DNA of 64,000 bases from Zygaena filipendulae (lineage: Eukaryota; Arthropoda; Insecta; Lepidoptera; Zygaenidae). Shown here one piece after another: positions 56,701 through 64,000 of this stretch. How positions within the stretch are numbered: the first letter of the stretch is position 1; every line of letters starts with the position of its first letter. The notes below the pieces were generated by a model. That model made no database searches. It saw only the letters and a program-made list of their open reading frames with translations, and was not told the origin of the DNA. Both the position numbers and the translations under genes were made by a program. The stretch covers positions 5,223,001 to 5,287,000 of the forward strand of contig OU015673.1 in assembly GCA_907165275.2 (NCBI GenBank), in the 5' to 3' direction.

Positions 56701-57498
56701 TTATACCAAGCTGTTCCCCACGTTAATTTTGGAGTTGCCGCGGGAATTCCGAAATAAGAAGTACTCAATATCTTTCTCTGTACTCATGACAACGCGTATG
56801 CAAAATTTTATGATGGTCGGTAATAAACGAATAAATAAACTCACGTTCGGTTCAGCTTCACCCGCGGTAATGTCGGAGTTCTCGCGGAAATTCTAGGTTA
56901 CAATATAGCCTATGTGTTATTCTGATGTATAAGAGCTATATTATTATTGTAAAGTTTCATTAAAATCCATTCAGTAGATGCGTGCGTTTTGCGTGAAAGA
57001 GTAACAAACATCCATACTGTATCTATAATACAAACTTGTGTTAATATTTGTAACCATAGTGAAAATTTCTTGAGCGTGTAGTACCAGACTGTAAATAAGA
57101 CTCTCCACAAGGTGACTTTGGCGGGAGGCTGGTTTAAAACCACCGTTTGTCGCCCGTAATTTCGTTGCAAATAACCGTCCGCACTGTTTTAAACCGCTGT
57201 TGAAAACTTCGGTTTGGGGCTTGTTTACAACAGTCTCGTACACGCCTTAATAATATGCAAAAAAACGACTGAAATCTTTGTTTTGATTGTATTTAACGGA
57301 TTGTTGTTGTCATCCGACAGATACTATATGGACCACGGAAACTTGGCTGCGGCGTTGAAATACGTGAACTTATTGCAAGGCGCGCCGCGCGCGGTCGCCA
57401 AGTCGTGGTCGGACGCGGCGCGGCGCCATCTTGAAATCAAACAGGCGGCCGAGGCCGTCATGGCGCACGCGTCCGTTTCCGGCCTGCTCTACCTGTAA
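44758..57498 (+). CDS. Mic60: MICOS complex subunit MIC60 / mitofilin
   Basis: Eighteen exons: 44758-44802, 45581-45768, 46337-46493, 46754-46844, 47216-47287, 48506-48675, 49195-49321, 49990-50153, 50561-50686, 51054-51126, 51270-51358, 51462-51572, 52061-52178, 52811-52945, 54100-54203, 54662-54763, 55999-56084 and 57321-57498. They total 2136 bases, 711 residues, near the usual 740-760. All junctions are GT/AG and keep frame. The presequence ends near RRRYAHF; one membrane span is LFWGAVGATVLTGAAVVYA (residues 59-77). A long acidic/basic coiled coil follows. The C-terminal mitofilin domain includes ALPIYFLSWVQSKLLF, FTSLDTFDIMQRARYYMDHG, AALKYVNLLQGAP and AKSWSDAARRHLE. MIC60 sits in the inner mitochondrial membrane, bends it and holds crista junctions. 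The 15-codon first exon is placed by frame and donor only; the rest is secure. Confidence 0.93.
44803..46336. other. MIC60 introns 1 and 2
   Basis: Intron 1 (44803-45580) is AT-rich with an eroded Helitron-like piece at about 45335-45500. Intron 2 has, at 46184-46290, the second copy of the dispersed repeat of 26092-26215. No other feature seen. Confidence 0.5.
47393..47900. mobile_element. Two Helitron-like elements in MIC60 intron 5
   Basis: 47393-47554 is forward (TCTATACTAATATTATAAAT to GAGCACAGCTAG, A before and T after). 47727-47900 is reversed (CTAGCTGTGCCCCGCGGTTT) with a duplicated 'TTCACCCGCGTGAGTTTCGG' block. Confidence 0.7.
47965..48290 (+). mobile_element. CRE-MITE copy F, variant termini, MIC60 intron 5
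   Basis: It starts AGGCTAGTTTCCT and ends with the exact inverse AGGAAACTAGCCT. ATTATC flanks both ends and may be a target duplication. GTGATGTCAC and GTGACGTCAT lie inside. Confidence 0.8.
51604..51775 (+). mobile_element. Helitron-like element, MIC60 intron 12
   Basis: TCTATACAAATATTATAAAG to GGGGGAACAGCTAG, with A before and T after. Confidence 0.7.
52238..52720 (+). mobile_element. Helitron-like elements with nested GGGTCG element, MIC60 intron 13
   Basis: A first piece starts TCCTTACTTATATTATAAAC; a second, from about 52387 (ACTAATATTATGAAG), continues to GGGGGACAGCTGG near 52718. The second is split at 52453-52599 by the GGGTCGTATTTTTGAA element. Confidence 0.65.
52450..52602. mobile_element. 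GGGTCGTATTTTTGAA element, 147-bp copy with 3-bp duplication
   Basis: The element is 52453-52599. The termini GGGTCGTATTTTTGAATCGC are perfect inverse repeats and the arms extend through TCGAATTACT. CTG flanks both sides. Removing it restores the Helitron phrase AAAACTACTGGACCGATTT seen in other copies. Confidence 0.8.
52965..53345 (+). repeat. Degenerate CA-rich (ACACAT) simple repeat, MIC60 intron 14
   Basis: About 380 bases of alternating purine/pyrimidine ACACAT, CGCACACG and GCATGCAC runs with one strand nearly free of G runs. A GT-rich tract (52786-52807) also forms the pyrimidine-poor acceptor of exon 14 just upstream. Frames open across it are low-complexity artefacts. Confidence 0.75.
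53422..53782. mobile_element. MITE with triplicated left end, copy 1, MIC60 intron 14
   Basis: Termini CGGCCGCACTCAGAGTC and, inverted, CCGCCGCACTCAGAGTC. The left 61-base end unit occurs three times in tandem (starting 53423, 53484 and 53545), the first two identical. Inner arms GTTAATTGGCATTTAATGAG / TTAAATGCCAATTAACATTA form a second palindrome. Confidence 0.85.
53783..54055 (-). mobile_element. CRE-MITE copy G, MIC60 intron 14
   Basis: TTAGTCCGTCATGTAG directly abuts the previous MITE. One GTGACGTCAC is intact and the partner reads GAAGTCACG. It ends about 45 bases before exon 15. Confidence 0.7.
54305..54661 (-). mobile_element. Helitron-like piece, MIC60 intron 15
   Basis: The body shares 'AAAGAACACACC', 'CAGCGGTTTGGGCT' and 'CATTCAGGACAAAGCATTTT' with 31308-31528. 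The CTAG end is lost. It reaches about 54570; the remainder up to exon 16 is plain intron. Confidence 0.55.
54788..54945 (-). mobile_element. Helitron-like element, MIC60 intron 16
   Basis: CTAGCTGTTCCCCGCAGTTTC after A at 54788; it ends near TCAAAATCTGTCCAATAG without a clear terminus. Confidence 0.6.
55089..55325. mobile_element. MITE (CCGCCGCACTCAGAGTC family), copy 2, MIC60 intron 16
   Basis: Single end units on both sides and the same inner palindrome as 53422-53782. It shows that the triplication in copy 1 is derived. Confidence 0.85.
55627..55982. mobile_element. MITE with TATACAACGTGTTAATGAAT termini, copy 2, MIC60 intron 16
   Basis: The ends TATACAACGTGTTAATGAAT and its inverse are near perfect; the interior is an inverted match to 30655-31006. 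It ends 16 bases before exon 17. Confidence 0.85.
56117..56690 (-). repeat. Two tRNA-headed SINE copies, MIC60 intron 17
   Basis: 56117-56362 and 56519-56690. On the minus strand each has a tRNA-like head: GGTTCCGGGTTCGATTCCC gives an exact B box, and TAGTAGGTCACCATGC-type sequence lies at the A-box position. The body ends CTTATAGCTCAGTGTG. A third, older copy lies at 365-545. The family name was not identified. Confidence 0.65.
56705..57020 (-). mobile_element. Helitron-like pieces, MIC60 intron 17
   Basis: AGCTGTTCCCCACGTTAATT then a second unit TTCACCCGCGGTAATGTCGG, and TGAAAGAGTAACAAACATCC at the far end. The rest of the intron up to 57320 has no feature I recognise. Confidence 0.55.
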
Positions 57499-57844
57499 CC
57501 TGTCGCGCCGTCACTCGCGGTTGTTTCCAATTCAGTCTGTGGTTTGTTGTCTATGCGGTGTGCGCCCATAGATCGATGAAATACGTCGGGCGTGTGAAGC
57601 TGTTTTATTTATTTCAATATTGTAATCGATTGGTCATTTGAATGTTTGTTCGGTTGCGAACTGTCGGCGGAAACAGAAAAATTTAAAGTCAAAATATTTT
57701 GATGAAAAAAAAAAACGGCAAAAGTTTAAATAATAATATGTGATGAGAAACGAATTTTATTAAACTTTACTTGCTTAGTGAAAACTCGATTTAAAATTTA
57801 GAAAAAAATTGCAAAAGTAGGTATTCGGAATTATTCAGTATACA

Positions 57845-57850
57845 ATAAAT
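57845..57850 (+). promoter_or_regulatory. Candidate polyadenylation signal of MIC60
   Basis: The first AATAAA after the stop, about 350 bases downstream. It would give an ordinary-length 3' UTR. Confidence 0.45.
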
Positions 57851-60332
57851 CATTCACCCAAACTTTCATTCAGACAAAATTGTTGAATCGTTTTCGCCAT
57901 TTCTTAAATTATTATTCAAAAATTGAATCGTTAATTTAGAATAAATTTAAGATACTTAGTTTAAAAATATGAACTTGTGAACGTTTTGGTGGAAACGGAT
58001 ATAGTAAATATGTTTAAAACACAAACTCATCGCCTGTCTTTGCGTGTGACGAATTTACTTAAAAATGAAAGGTTCGAAAACGATAAGTCTTAAACTAAAC
58101 TTCAACTCTAAAAAGTGCCTTTTGGTGTCATCATTTCTCACTAAAAAGTATGGCGATCAGTTTCTGGTTTCATATTATGAGTTGGTTATTTTGCGTAGGC
58201 TAATGTATAACTTATATAAAAAACTAGTAGTAAATTACTTTATGTAGATAAAAAGTATGGAACAATATTTACTGACAAAATAGTCAAACCATTATACAAT
58301 TTGTCAGTTGTAATATTATATTATACCTTTATAAAACGCCTACTATGTACCTATTAATTTTATTTTGCCTTATTTCAATCCCCGTAATTTTTCAACTATC
58401 TGCATTTATATCCAGATTATATCCGAAAAAGTGGTTCTTGATCCCTCAAATTATATTGTCAGTTAAATTGTAAAAAAGTTAATTATGTTTTTTTATTTAG
58501 TTTAATTACGGTTACTGTGTAAATATGAAAAAATATCGTTTGTAATTTAAATTAAAGGATGACTTTTATTTCGTGATGGTTCTGTTTTATTTTATAGTCT
58601 TTTTGATGATTGTTGCAAAAAAGTGTTGCATTTTTAAAGTAAGTCTCAATAATATAATTAGATCTGGTTATGGTATTGGATTCATGTAATAATAAAAAAC
58701 ACTTTCGTATTGATTATATATCTGCAAATAGAAATATGGTCCCAGGATAGTCTCAAAGAGGATAATATAATCTCTGGATAGTCTATGATGAGGATCTAGC
58801 CCTAGATACTGGCCAGTAAAAGAGGTTTACAACATTTCAAATAATGTCAAGTAGGTAGGTATCAAGCAACAAAAAGAAGAAAAATTTCAAAACCAAACAA
58901 AGAATTCAAATAAGTACAAAATCGAAATAAATGTTATTTTAATAAACCTACGCCACAGCAGTCGGTACACAATCGGTATCGAACAAGATGTTTAGGATCT
59001 ATCCGTACGCACACAAGGCGAAAAACATTCTGGTAAGGTATCTAGGTACATAATAAAAATATTACTTAACCCACCCTTCGAATAGAAGTGACCTAACCTG
59101 AGGACCTAACCAAAGATGTTAGTACCTGTTAAAGGAAAAATAATATCATTGGACCTAACCCATAAATTGGAATGAGTAACAAAGTAATAATAATAATAAA
59201 AAAGTTTATTTTGGTAAAAAATCTTAATACTAGTTTAACATTTTTTTATACATTATGTAAGTCGAAATTAAATCCTCACTCGTCACAAATAACATGCATA
59301 ACTAAGTGAAAAACGCGATCAACGAAAGTGACCAATTGTCAAATCCCTTTCTTACTGATAAAATAAACTTTTTTCCCCACAAGGTTTTAGAATACACTTT
59401 TTAAGGACAGTTCAAAGCAAACTCAGCTGCTCCGTGGTCACTTTAGGGTGCGCAATTTCGGTCGATTGAGTTCAATGATTTATAACAACAGTCGCTGTTC
59501 CCAGCGGTCCCACCCCCGTCAATTTCGGGACTTCCTCGGGAACTCTAAGAAGTGTCCTATAACACCTACTTTAGCTTCGTTTTGGTAGTGAAATACCTAC
59601 TTGAAAGTTGAAGAACCGTTAACTATCTAAAGGACTTGAACGTCTTGTAGTATTTCATAAAGTTCTATAGAGGGGAGGGGGAGTTCTATATTGGGCTTAT
59701 TGTTGGTTTTTAATCCTTACGTAAATGCGAATGAGCGTTTGTTTGTTTGTTACGCTTACACGTTTTAACTACTCACTCAACTGATTATTATGAAATTGTC
59801 AGGGGTACAGAAAAATATATACCTACGTATAGGGTACCTACTTTTGATACCGGAATTCCCGAGGAAACTGAAATTATCGCGGGTGAAACTAGGTACGCGG
59901 AACAGTTAAGGCCGGCGCTGACTGACGTCGCGGCACGGCACGGCAAAGGAATTTTATTTACCTATTATCAAATGATCAAGTTATTTTTATCCTTCTTTCA
60001 TCGCGTTTAGAATTCATATTAGGTAAGGCGCGGTTGTAGCCTGAAATTTTGGAGGGGGTGATAATAAAATATTATGTCGAGTAAATTAGAATTTATTGCA
60101 CAATACATTAGTATTTTATTGCGCACATTATAATTTATAAAACAAAATGGATTTTGGGGGGTCATGTCCCCTGTGAACTCCCTTCGGACCGCGCCTGGGC
60201 ACGTCGTGGCATGCTGCAGGGCAGCGAGGTGTGCCACCGCGCCACCTTAGCAGTCCCGCAAGTCACATAGGTCACAGGAATGACAGCTAGGTACAGCTTA
60301 TGACAGCTAAAGTAATTGAAATAAGGTTTGAA
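57851..60332. other. Between MIC60 and its paralogue
   Basis: AT-rich. 59495-59560 and 59717-59905 are Helitron-like pieces (CACTTACACGTTTTAACTAC; GCGGGTGAAACTAGG). At about 60029-60205 the inverted ends AAGGCGCGGTTG and GACCGCGCCTGG suggest one more MITE. No gene seen. Confidence 0.45.
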
Positions 60333-60434
60333 ATGGGTGCGGGCTGTGGCGGTGTCTTAAGGCGAATAGCGCGCCGCCTGAACGTGGCGCGGGAGCAAGG
60401 GAGGATTACTCAGGCGGATCTAGGGTTTGTTTTA
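60333..60434 (+). CDS. Candidate first exon of the MIC60 paralogue (presequence)
   Basis: ATG at 60333 opens 34 codons encoding an Arg-rich, amphipathic N-terminus (MGAGCGGVLRRIARRLNVAR) of mitochondrial-presequence type. A donor GTTTGT at 60435 leaves phase 0, matching the phase-0 acceptor at 60669, as in MIC60 exon 1. The donor is weak and nothing else proves the link. Confidence 0.3.
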
Positions 60435-60668
60435 GTTTGTTAGAATTTAAAAGGTCAGAGATTTTTATAAGGTCTGATTAGAGTAGGTACCTAAAGTCCT
60501 CACGGGGAGCAAATGCACCCATTGCCCCCATGTAGATCCACCACGACGACTGACGCAGAGTGCCGCGTCATACCAAAGCGTCCTTCGAGCTGCTGAAGTA
60601 CGTCATGCAGTCAGCGTCGTCGATCTTTAGTATCCGATAAATGATCTTTCCTATTACAAATTCACTAG

Positions 60669-63664
60669 TGTTGTCGGAACCCGCTTGACTTCCAAATTGT
60701 GTGCGTATCGAAAAGCATTACCGACTTGAAGTACAAGAAGGCGACTCAATGGCGGGAGCCGTGCCCCCCGCCGCCACCGCCTCCCCCGCCGCCGCCCCGC
60801 GATGATCGCTTATTGTGGGGTACGCTGGCGATTGCAATGCTGGCTGGTGGATTCGCCGTATACGCCAAGTAAACACCTTATCTCACATAATAATATTATA
60901 GTGTGTACATACGTATTAATAAACGATAGGGACATTTCTAATTGTAATTGGTTATTCAGTAACTATTCGATTCTCGTTTTAAATATCTAAAATAAAATAA
61001 AACACTGATTTATCCACGAAAATCTAGCGCGCAAGTTGGTAAAATGGTAACGCAGTAACGGATTTCATGTATGACCCAAAGTTCCTAAAGGTCGCTCACC
61101 CGCAGTTATCTACATATTAATTAAGCATGAATTATGTTGAGAGGGTTTGATTAAATCTCTCGTTCTCACGCAGCGCCACCTCGTCCCCAACTTAACAGAG
61201 CAAGTAGGTACTGTGAACTGTGAGTGACAGGCAGTTACTTGTTCTTTTTATTAGTAAAAACATACTCATCATACGTCTACATATTGTTCATACTAAACAC
61301 CCATATTCAGGGTAAAAAACAATTTTTCATCTCTGATTCGCATCACCAAATCAATATAGGTAGGTAAGCTTATATCTACGAATTAAACAAATGGGCATGT
61401 TGACTAAATTTTTTTTAGTCCGTCTTTTAGATTAATAAAAAATATTGTACAAGTAAGACGTATTCTTTCTTTTTTTACGTATCTAATAAAAAAATAACGG
61501 CGATATATTGAGTTGAAATTTCGCGTGACGTCTCTAACCGGTGCAGTTTGTATGGCGGCTTATAGCGGTTAGTGACGTTACGAGCCCCCCCACCCTACAC
61601 GAATGAGCTTTATCTCTGTATATTTCCATTTATTTGAAAAAGAAAAAATAAAATAAAATACGTGTCCATTTTTTTATTTTCTAACTGACGAACTAATTAG
61701 AATTTGGATTTTCAAAAGTCTTCAACATCCCTTTTGCAGAAGAAGTCCGGAACTTCGCGATTGGATAACGATATACGCGCCTTGGTTTGACGATTTGATC
61801 GCTGTAGCTTACGAAGAGAACGTGTCCTACGGCGAATACATCACGATGCGCATCGAAGAGTTGAGGAAACACTTTTCTGAAGAAGAGGCACCGAAACCAA
61901 AGCCTTGTGCGATTGATGGCACACCTATTCCAAGTTAGTACCTTTTTTTTTAATGCCATAGGGGGTTAACAGGCAAAGAGCAAACCTGATGGTAAGTGAT
62001 TACCGCTGCCCATGGACATCTGCAACACCAGAAGGCATGCAGGTGCGTTGCCGACCTGGAATGGGGATAGCAATTGGCTTTCAAGTGGGGCTGCCGGAAC
62101 ACACCGTTACATTTACAACTTGAAGGTGGTAGCTAGACAGCCGAGCACTAGAAAGTGCCCTACCACCATGCAAACCTATACTCTGGATCGTGGGGATCGT
62201 TGAAAAAATCAACTGAAATCTTTGTAATATCACGATCTACGAAAGACGTGCTCCTGGAGCGAAACGTGTATTAACATCACTCAACAAACGACTGCACGGA
62301 CTTTTATACCCAACAGTCAACACCAGATTAAGGCTAAAAAAACGTGGCGGTGAAAGAATTAAAGCCAGCTAGCTGCCTATACTTTTATCTTACTGGTGAC
62401 TAGCCAGCCGTTCTACCCGCGTGAATTTCGGGATTCCCTCGGGAACTCTTTGTTCTGTCAGGCAAAAATGTTTTCTATAGGTTGACTACCTAGGTACCTT
62501 TAGGGCAAGTTTTGAATAAATCGGTCCAATCATAATTTTTATATACAGATCGATTCCAAACATACCGATGCACAGATTTTCAAACAATATTCGACCGATT
62601 TTTTCATACATAATATTTTTAATATACAGACACGTCTACTCTACAGTTTTATTATTATGTATAGTAAGGGAGGTATCTTATTGCAAGTCGCGGTATTAGA
62701 TAACTCTACTTAGTACGTACTTATATCTACATTATTTCTTAATATTTTATTTAAAAGTTATGTGGAAATCGTGATATTATCATTATAATTATAAGTAACC
62801 CTAAAAGGGCAGGGGCCCTACCTAATTTATGAAAAGTAGAGTTAACTGATATTATAGGCATTAACCCTAATAGATATTATTTTTTTACAGCTGTACCAGA
62901 GGGACCAAAGAAGGCTATAATTAAAACTGCTGGTATGTTTTTCAGAAAGAAAAATGTATACGTATATGAGAATATTCTGAGAAACATTTAGACTATACCT
63001 TAATGTTGAATCTGGGCATGATGACTAAATTTTAATTTTTAGTCCGTCTTGTTTTATAAAAACATATTGGGCATGTATTTTTCCTTTTTTTACGTAATAA
63101 AAAAATAACAGAGATACATACATAGAATTGAAATTCCGTGTGACGTCACACTTAGGTACACTAAACTTTATAGTTAGTTATGAAGTCACGACCTCCCACT
63201 CCCTAAACTTTGATGCGTTTTATGTAAGTATTTTTTTAAATAATTCAAAAAAGCAAAAAATACGTGTCTTTTATTTTTTTGCTATCTAACTGACGGACTA
63301 AATAGAAATTTGATTTTTGTACCTTGTTATCATATTTTGTGCCCATTAGTGTTTAAAAGTGCGATGTCGAAATTTGGTAGATATGTTATTATTTTAATGG
63401 TATTAGAACATACATACCTACGTACATAGTGGGTTAGGTTTTTCAAATGTTTAATGCCAGGTAAAAATTCGGGAGGGTAATGTGCGCAAACGCTATATAG
63501 AGACGATTCTTTTGTTAGATGGCGTTGAAGAGCCATGCGATCTCCTGAAACCGCCGATAGTGACGAAGGATATCTGTGAAATCGAAAGGTGCCTGAAGGA
63601 CCTCGGAGACACAGCCATAAACAATTACATCACGGCTAAAGACGCCTGCGTTTATTATAACAAG
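60669..63664 (+). CDS. Divergent tandem paralogue of MIC60 (partial)
   Basis: Exons 60669-60868, 61740-61933, 62891-62932 and 63519-63664 chain in frame (phases 2, 1, 1, 0). Exon one holds a proline run (about ten Pro) then the membrane span LLWGTLAIAMLAGGFAVYA, aligning with MIC60 exon 2 and ending at the same AA-GT codon split. Exon two has RDWITIYAPWFDDLIAVAYE against MIC60 RNWLESNVPWANDFVALVYQ. Exon four has KPPIVTKDICEIERCLKDLG against PPPVVITKDMVELEHEMHES, then CVYYNK against CELYNK. The gene runs off the right edge, so the coiled coil and mitofilin domain are unseen. The sequence is well diverged yet open in all exons with good splice sites, so it is probably a working gene, perhaps specialised by tissue. 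The first acceptor (CACTAG at 60668) is the least certain. Confidence 0.8.
61393..61731 (-). mobile_element. CRE-MITE copy H, ending 8 bases before a paralogue exon
   Basis: It starts GGGCATGTTGACTAAATTTT and ends TCTTCAACATCCC. GTGACGTCTC and GTGACGTTAC are decayed CRE sites. Directly after it comes TTTTGCAG and the exon at 61740. Confidence 0.8.
61955..62215 (+). repeat. Lepidopteran SINE-like repeat
   Basis: CCTGATGGTAAGTGATTACCG, GCCCATGGACATCTGCAACA and AGGTGCGTTGCCGACCTG are hallmarks of a repeat found widely in moth genomes. It lies just inside the paralogue's second intron. Confidence 0.6.
62216..62890. other. Paralogue intron 2, remainder
   Basis: AT-rich; a Helitron-like scrap at 62400-62445 (CCGTTCTACCCGCGTGAATT). 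Nothing else recognised. Confidence 0.45.
63014..63330 (-). mobile_element. CRE-MITE copy I, paralogue intron 3
   Basis: GGGCATGATGACTAAATTTT start, GTGACGTCAC intact, partner GAAGTCACG. It shares ACTGACGGACTAAATAGAAA with copy F. Confidence 0.75.
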
Positions 63665-63844
63665 GTGAATCACTGAAAAAATAACTCCACTCTATCCTTG
63701 GAATTATTTGAATTTTTTCTAGCTTATTTGACGCATCAAACACTTAGTTGAGATACTTCTTAGCAAACCGGTCAAATAGTAGAATATAACCAACATTGAC
63801 AGAGGGCGTAACCAACCACAAAAAAAGAGTTGTTAAAATTCTTT

Positions 63845-64000
63845 TCTGTCTGTCTGTCTGTCTGTTCACGATAATCTCTGAATGTACTGAACGGATTGTC
63901 ATGCGATTTTCACAGGTAGATTAAGTTTAGCCTGGAGCTACATATAGGCTTTGTTTCTTTTGAGTTGGATCTCGGGAAAATTTTGTTATATAAAAACGTT
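63845..64000 (+). mobile_element. Helitron-like element, (TCTG)n subfamily, cut by window edge
   Basis: (TCTG)n, TTCACGATAATCTCTGAATG and AGCCTGGAGCTACATATAGG match 21485-21600. Confidence 0.6.

Overview
The window is lepidopteran nuclear DNA. It is AT-rich, its genes have many small exons with GT/AG introns, and it is full of repeat families typical of moths and butterflies: Lep1-type Helitron-like fragments ending in CAGCTAG, 'AACCGACTTCC' repeats, tRNA-headed SINEs and many short inverted-repeat elements. No species can be named from sequence alone. I chained exons by hand using reading frame, intron phase and splice signals.

Five protein-coding loci are visible. (1) 642-3620, minus: the first five coding exons of a Pelle/IRAK kinase (death domain, linker, glycine loop), running off the left edge. 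(2) 31026-41204, minus: a complete five-exon FAHD2-type fumarylacetoacetate hydrolase-domain gene of 336 residues. (3) 42555-43291, minus: a two-exon mitochondrial ribosomal protein bL35m gene of 177 residues. (4) 44758-57498, plus: a complete 18-exon MICOS60/mitofilin gene of 711 residues, divergent from (3). (5) About 60669-63664, plus, running off the right edge: a divergent tandem paralogue of (4) with largely matching intron phases but a changed exon 3/4 region. A core promoter (Inr plus DPE) and a 5' splice donor at 19429-19573 mark the start of a further plus-strand transcript whose coding part I cannot find.

From 3.6 to 31 kb, and in most introns, the sequence is repeats. The densest composite is 5.9-8.1 kb: a Gypsy-type pol tail, polypurine tract and LTR, followed by a copy of tRNA-Trp far longer than a normal primer-binding site, then an inverted integrase fragment and an inverted near-identical LTR. 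It looks like a fossil of aberrant reverse transcription. Other families include a roughly 300-bp MITE (nine copies) carrying paired TGACGTCA-like sites, a hAT element with an 8-bp target duplication that hosts one of those MITEs, a 37-bp palindromic micro-insertion with an 8-bp duplication, a 572-bp near-perfect palindrome, a foldback element made of CCGGTGTCGTAC subrepeats, and a MITE with a triplicated end. Several insertions end within 8-20 bp of an exon and probably supply splice or polyadenylation signals.

Three of the five loci (bL35m, MIC60 and its paralogue) make certain or likely mitochondrial proteins, and FAHD2 has a probable mitochondrial presequence, so 31-64 kb is a cluster of nuclear genes for mitochondria. 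Nothing shows that they are co-regulated.
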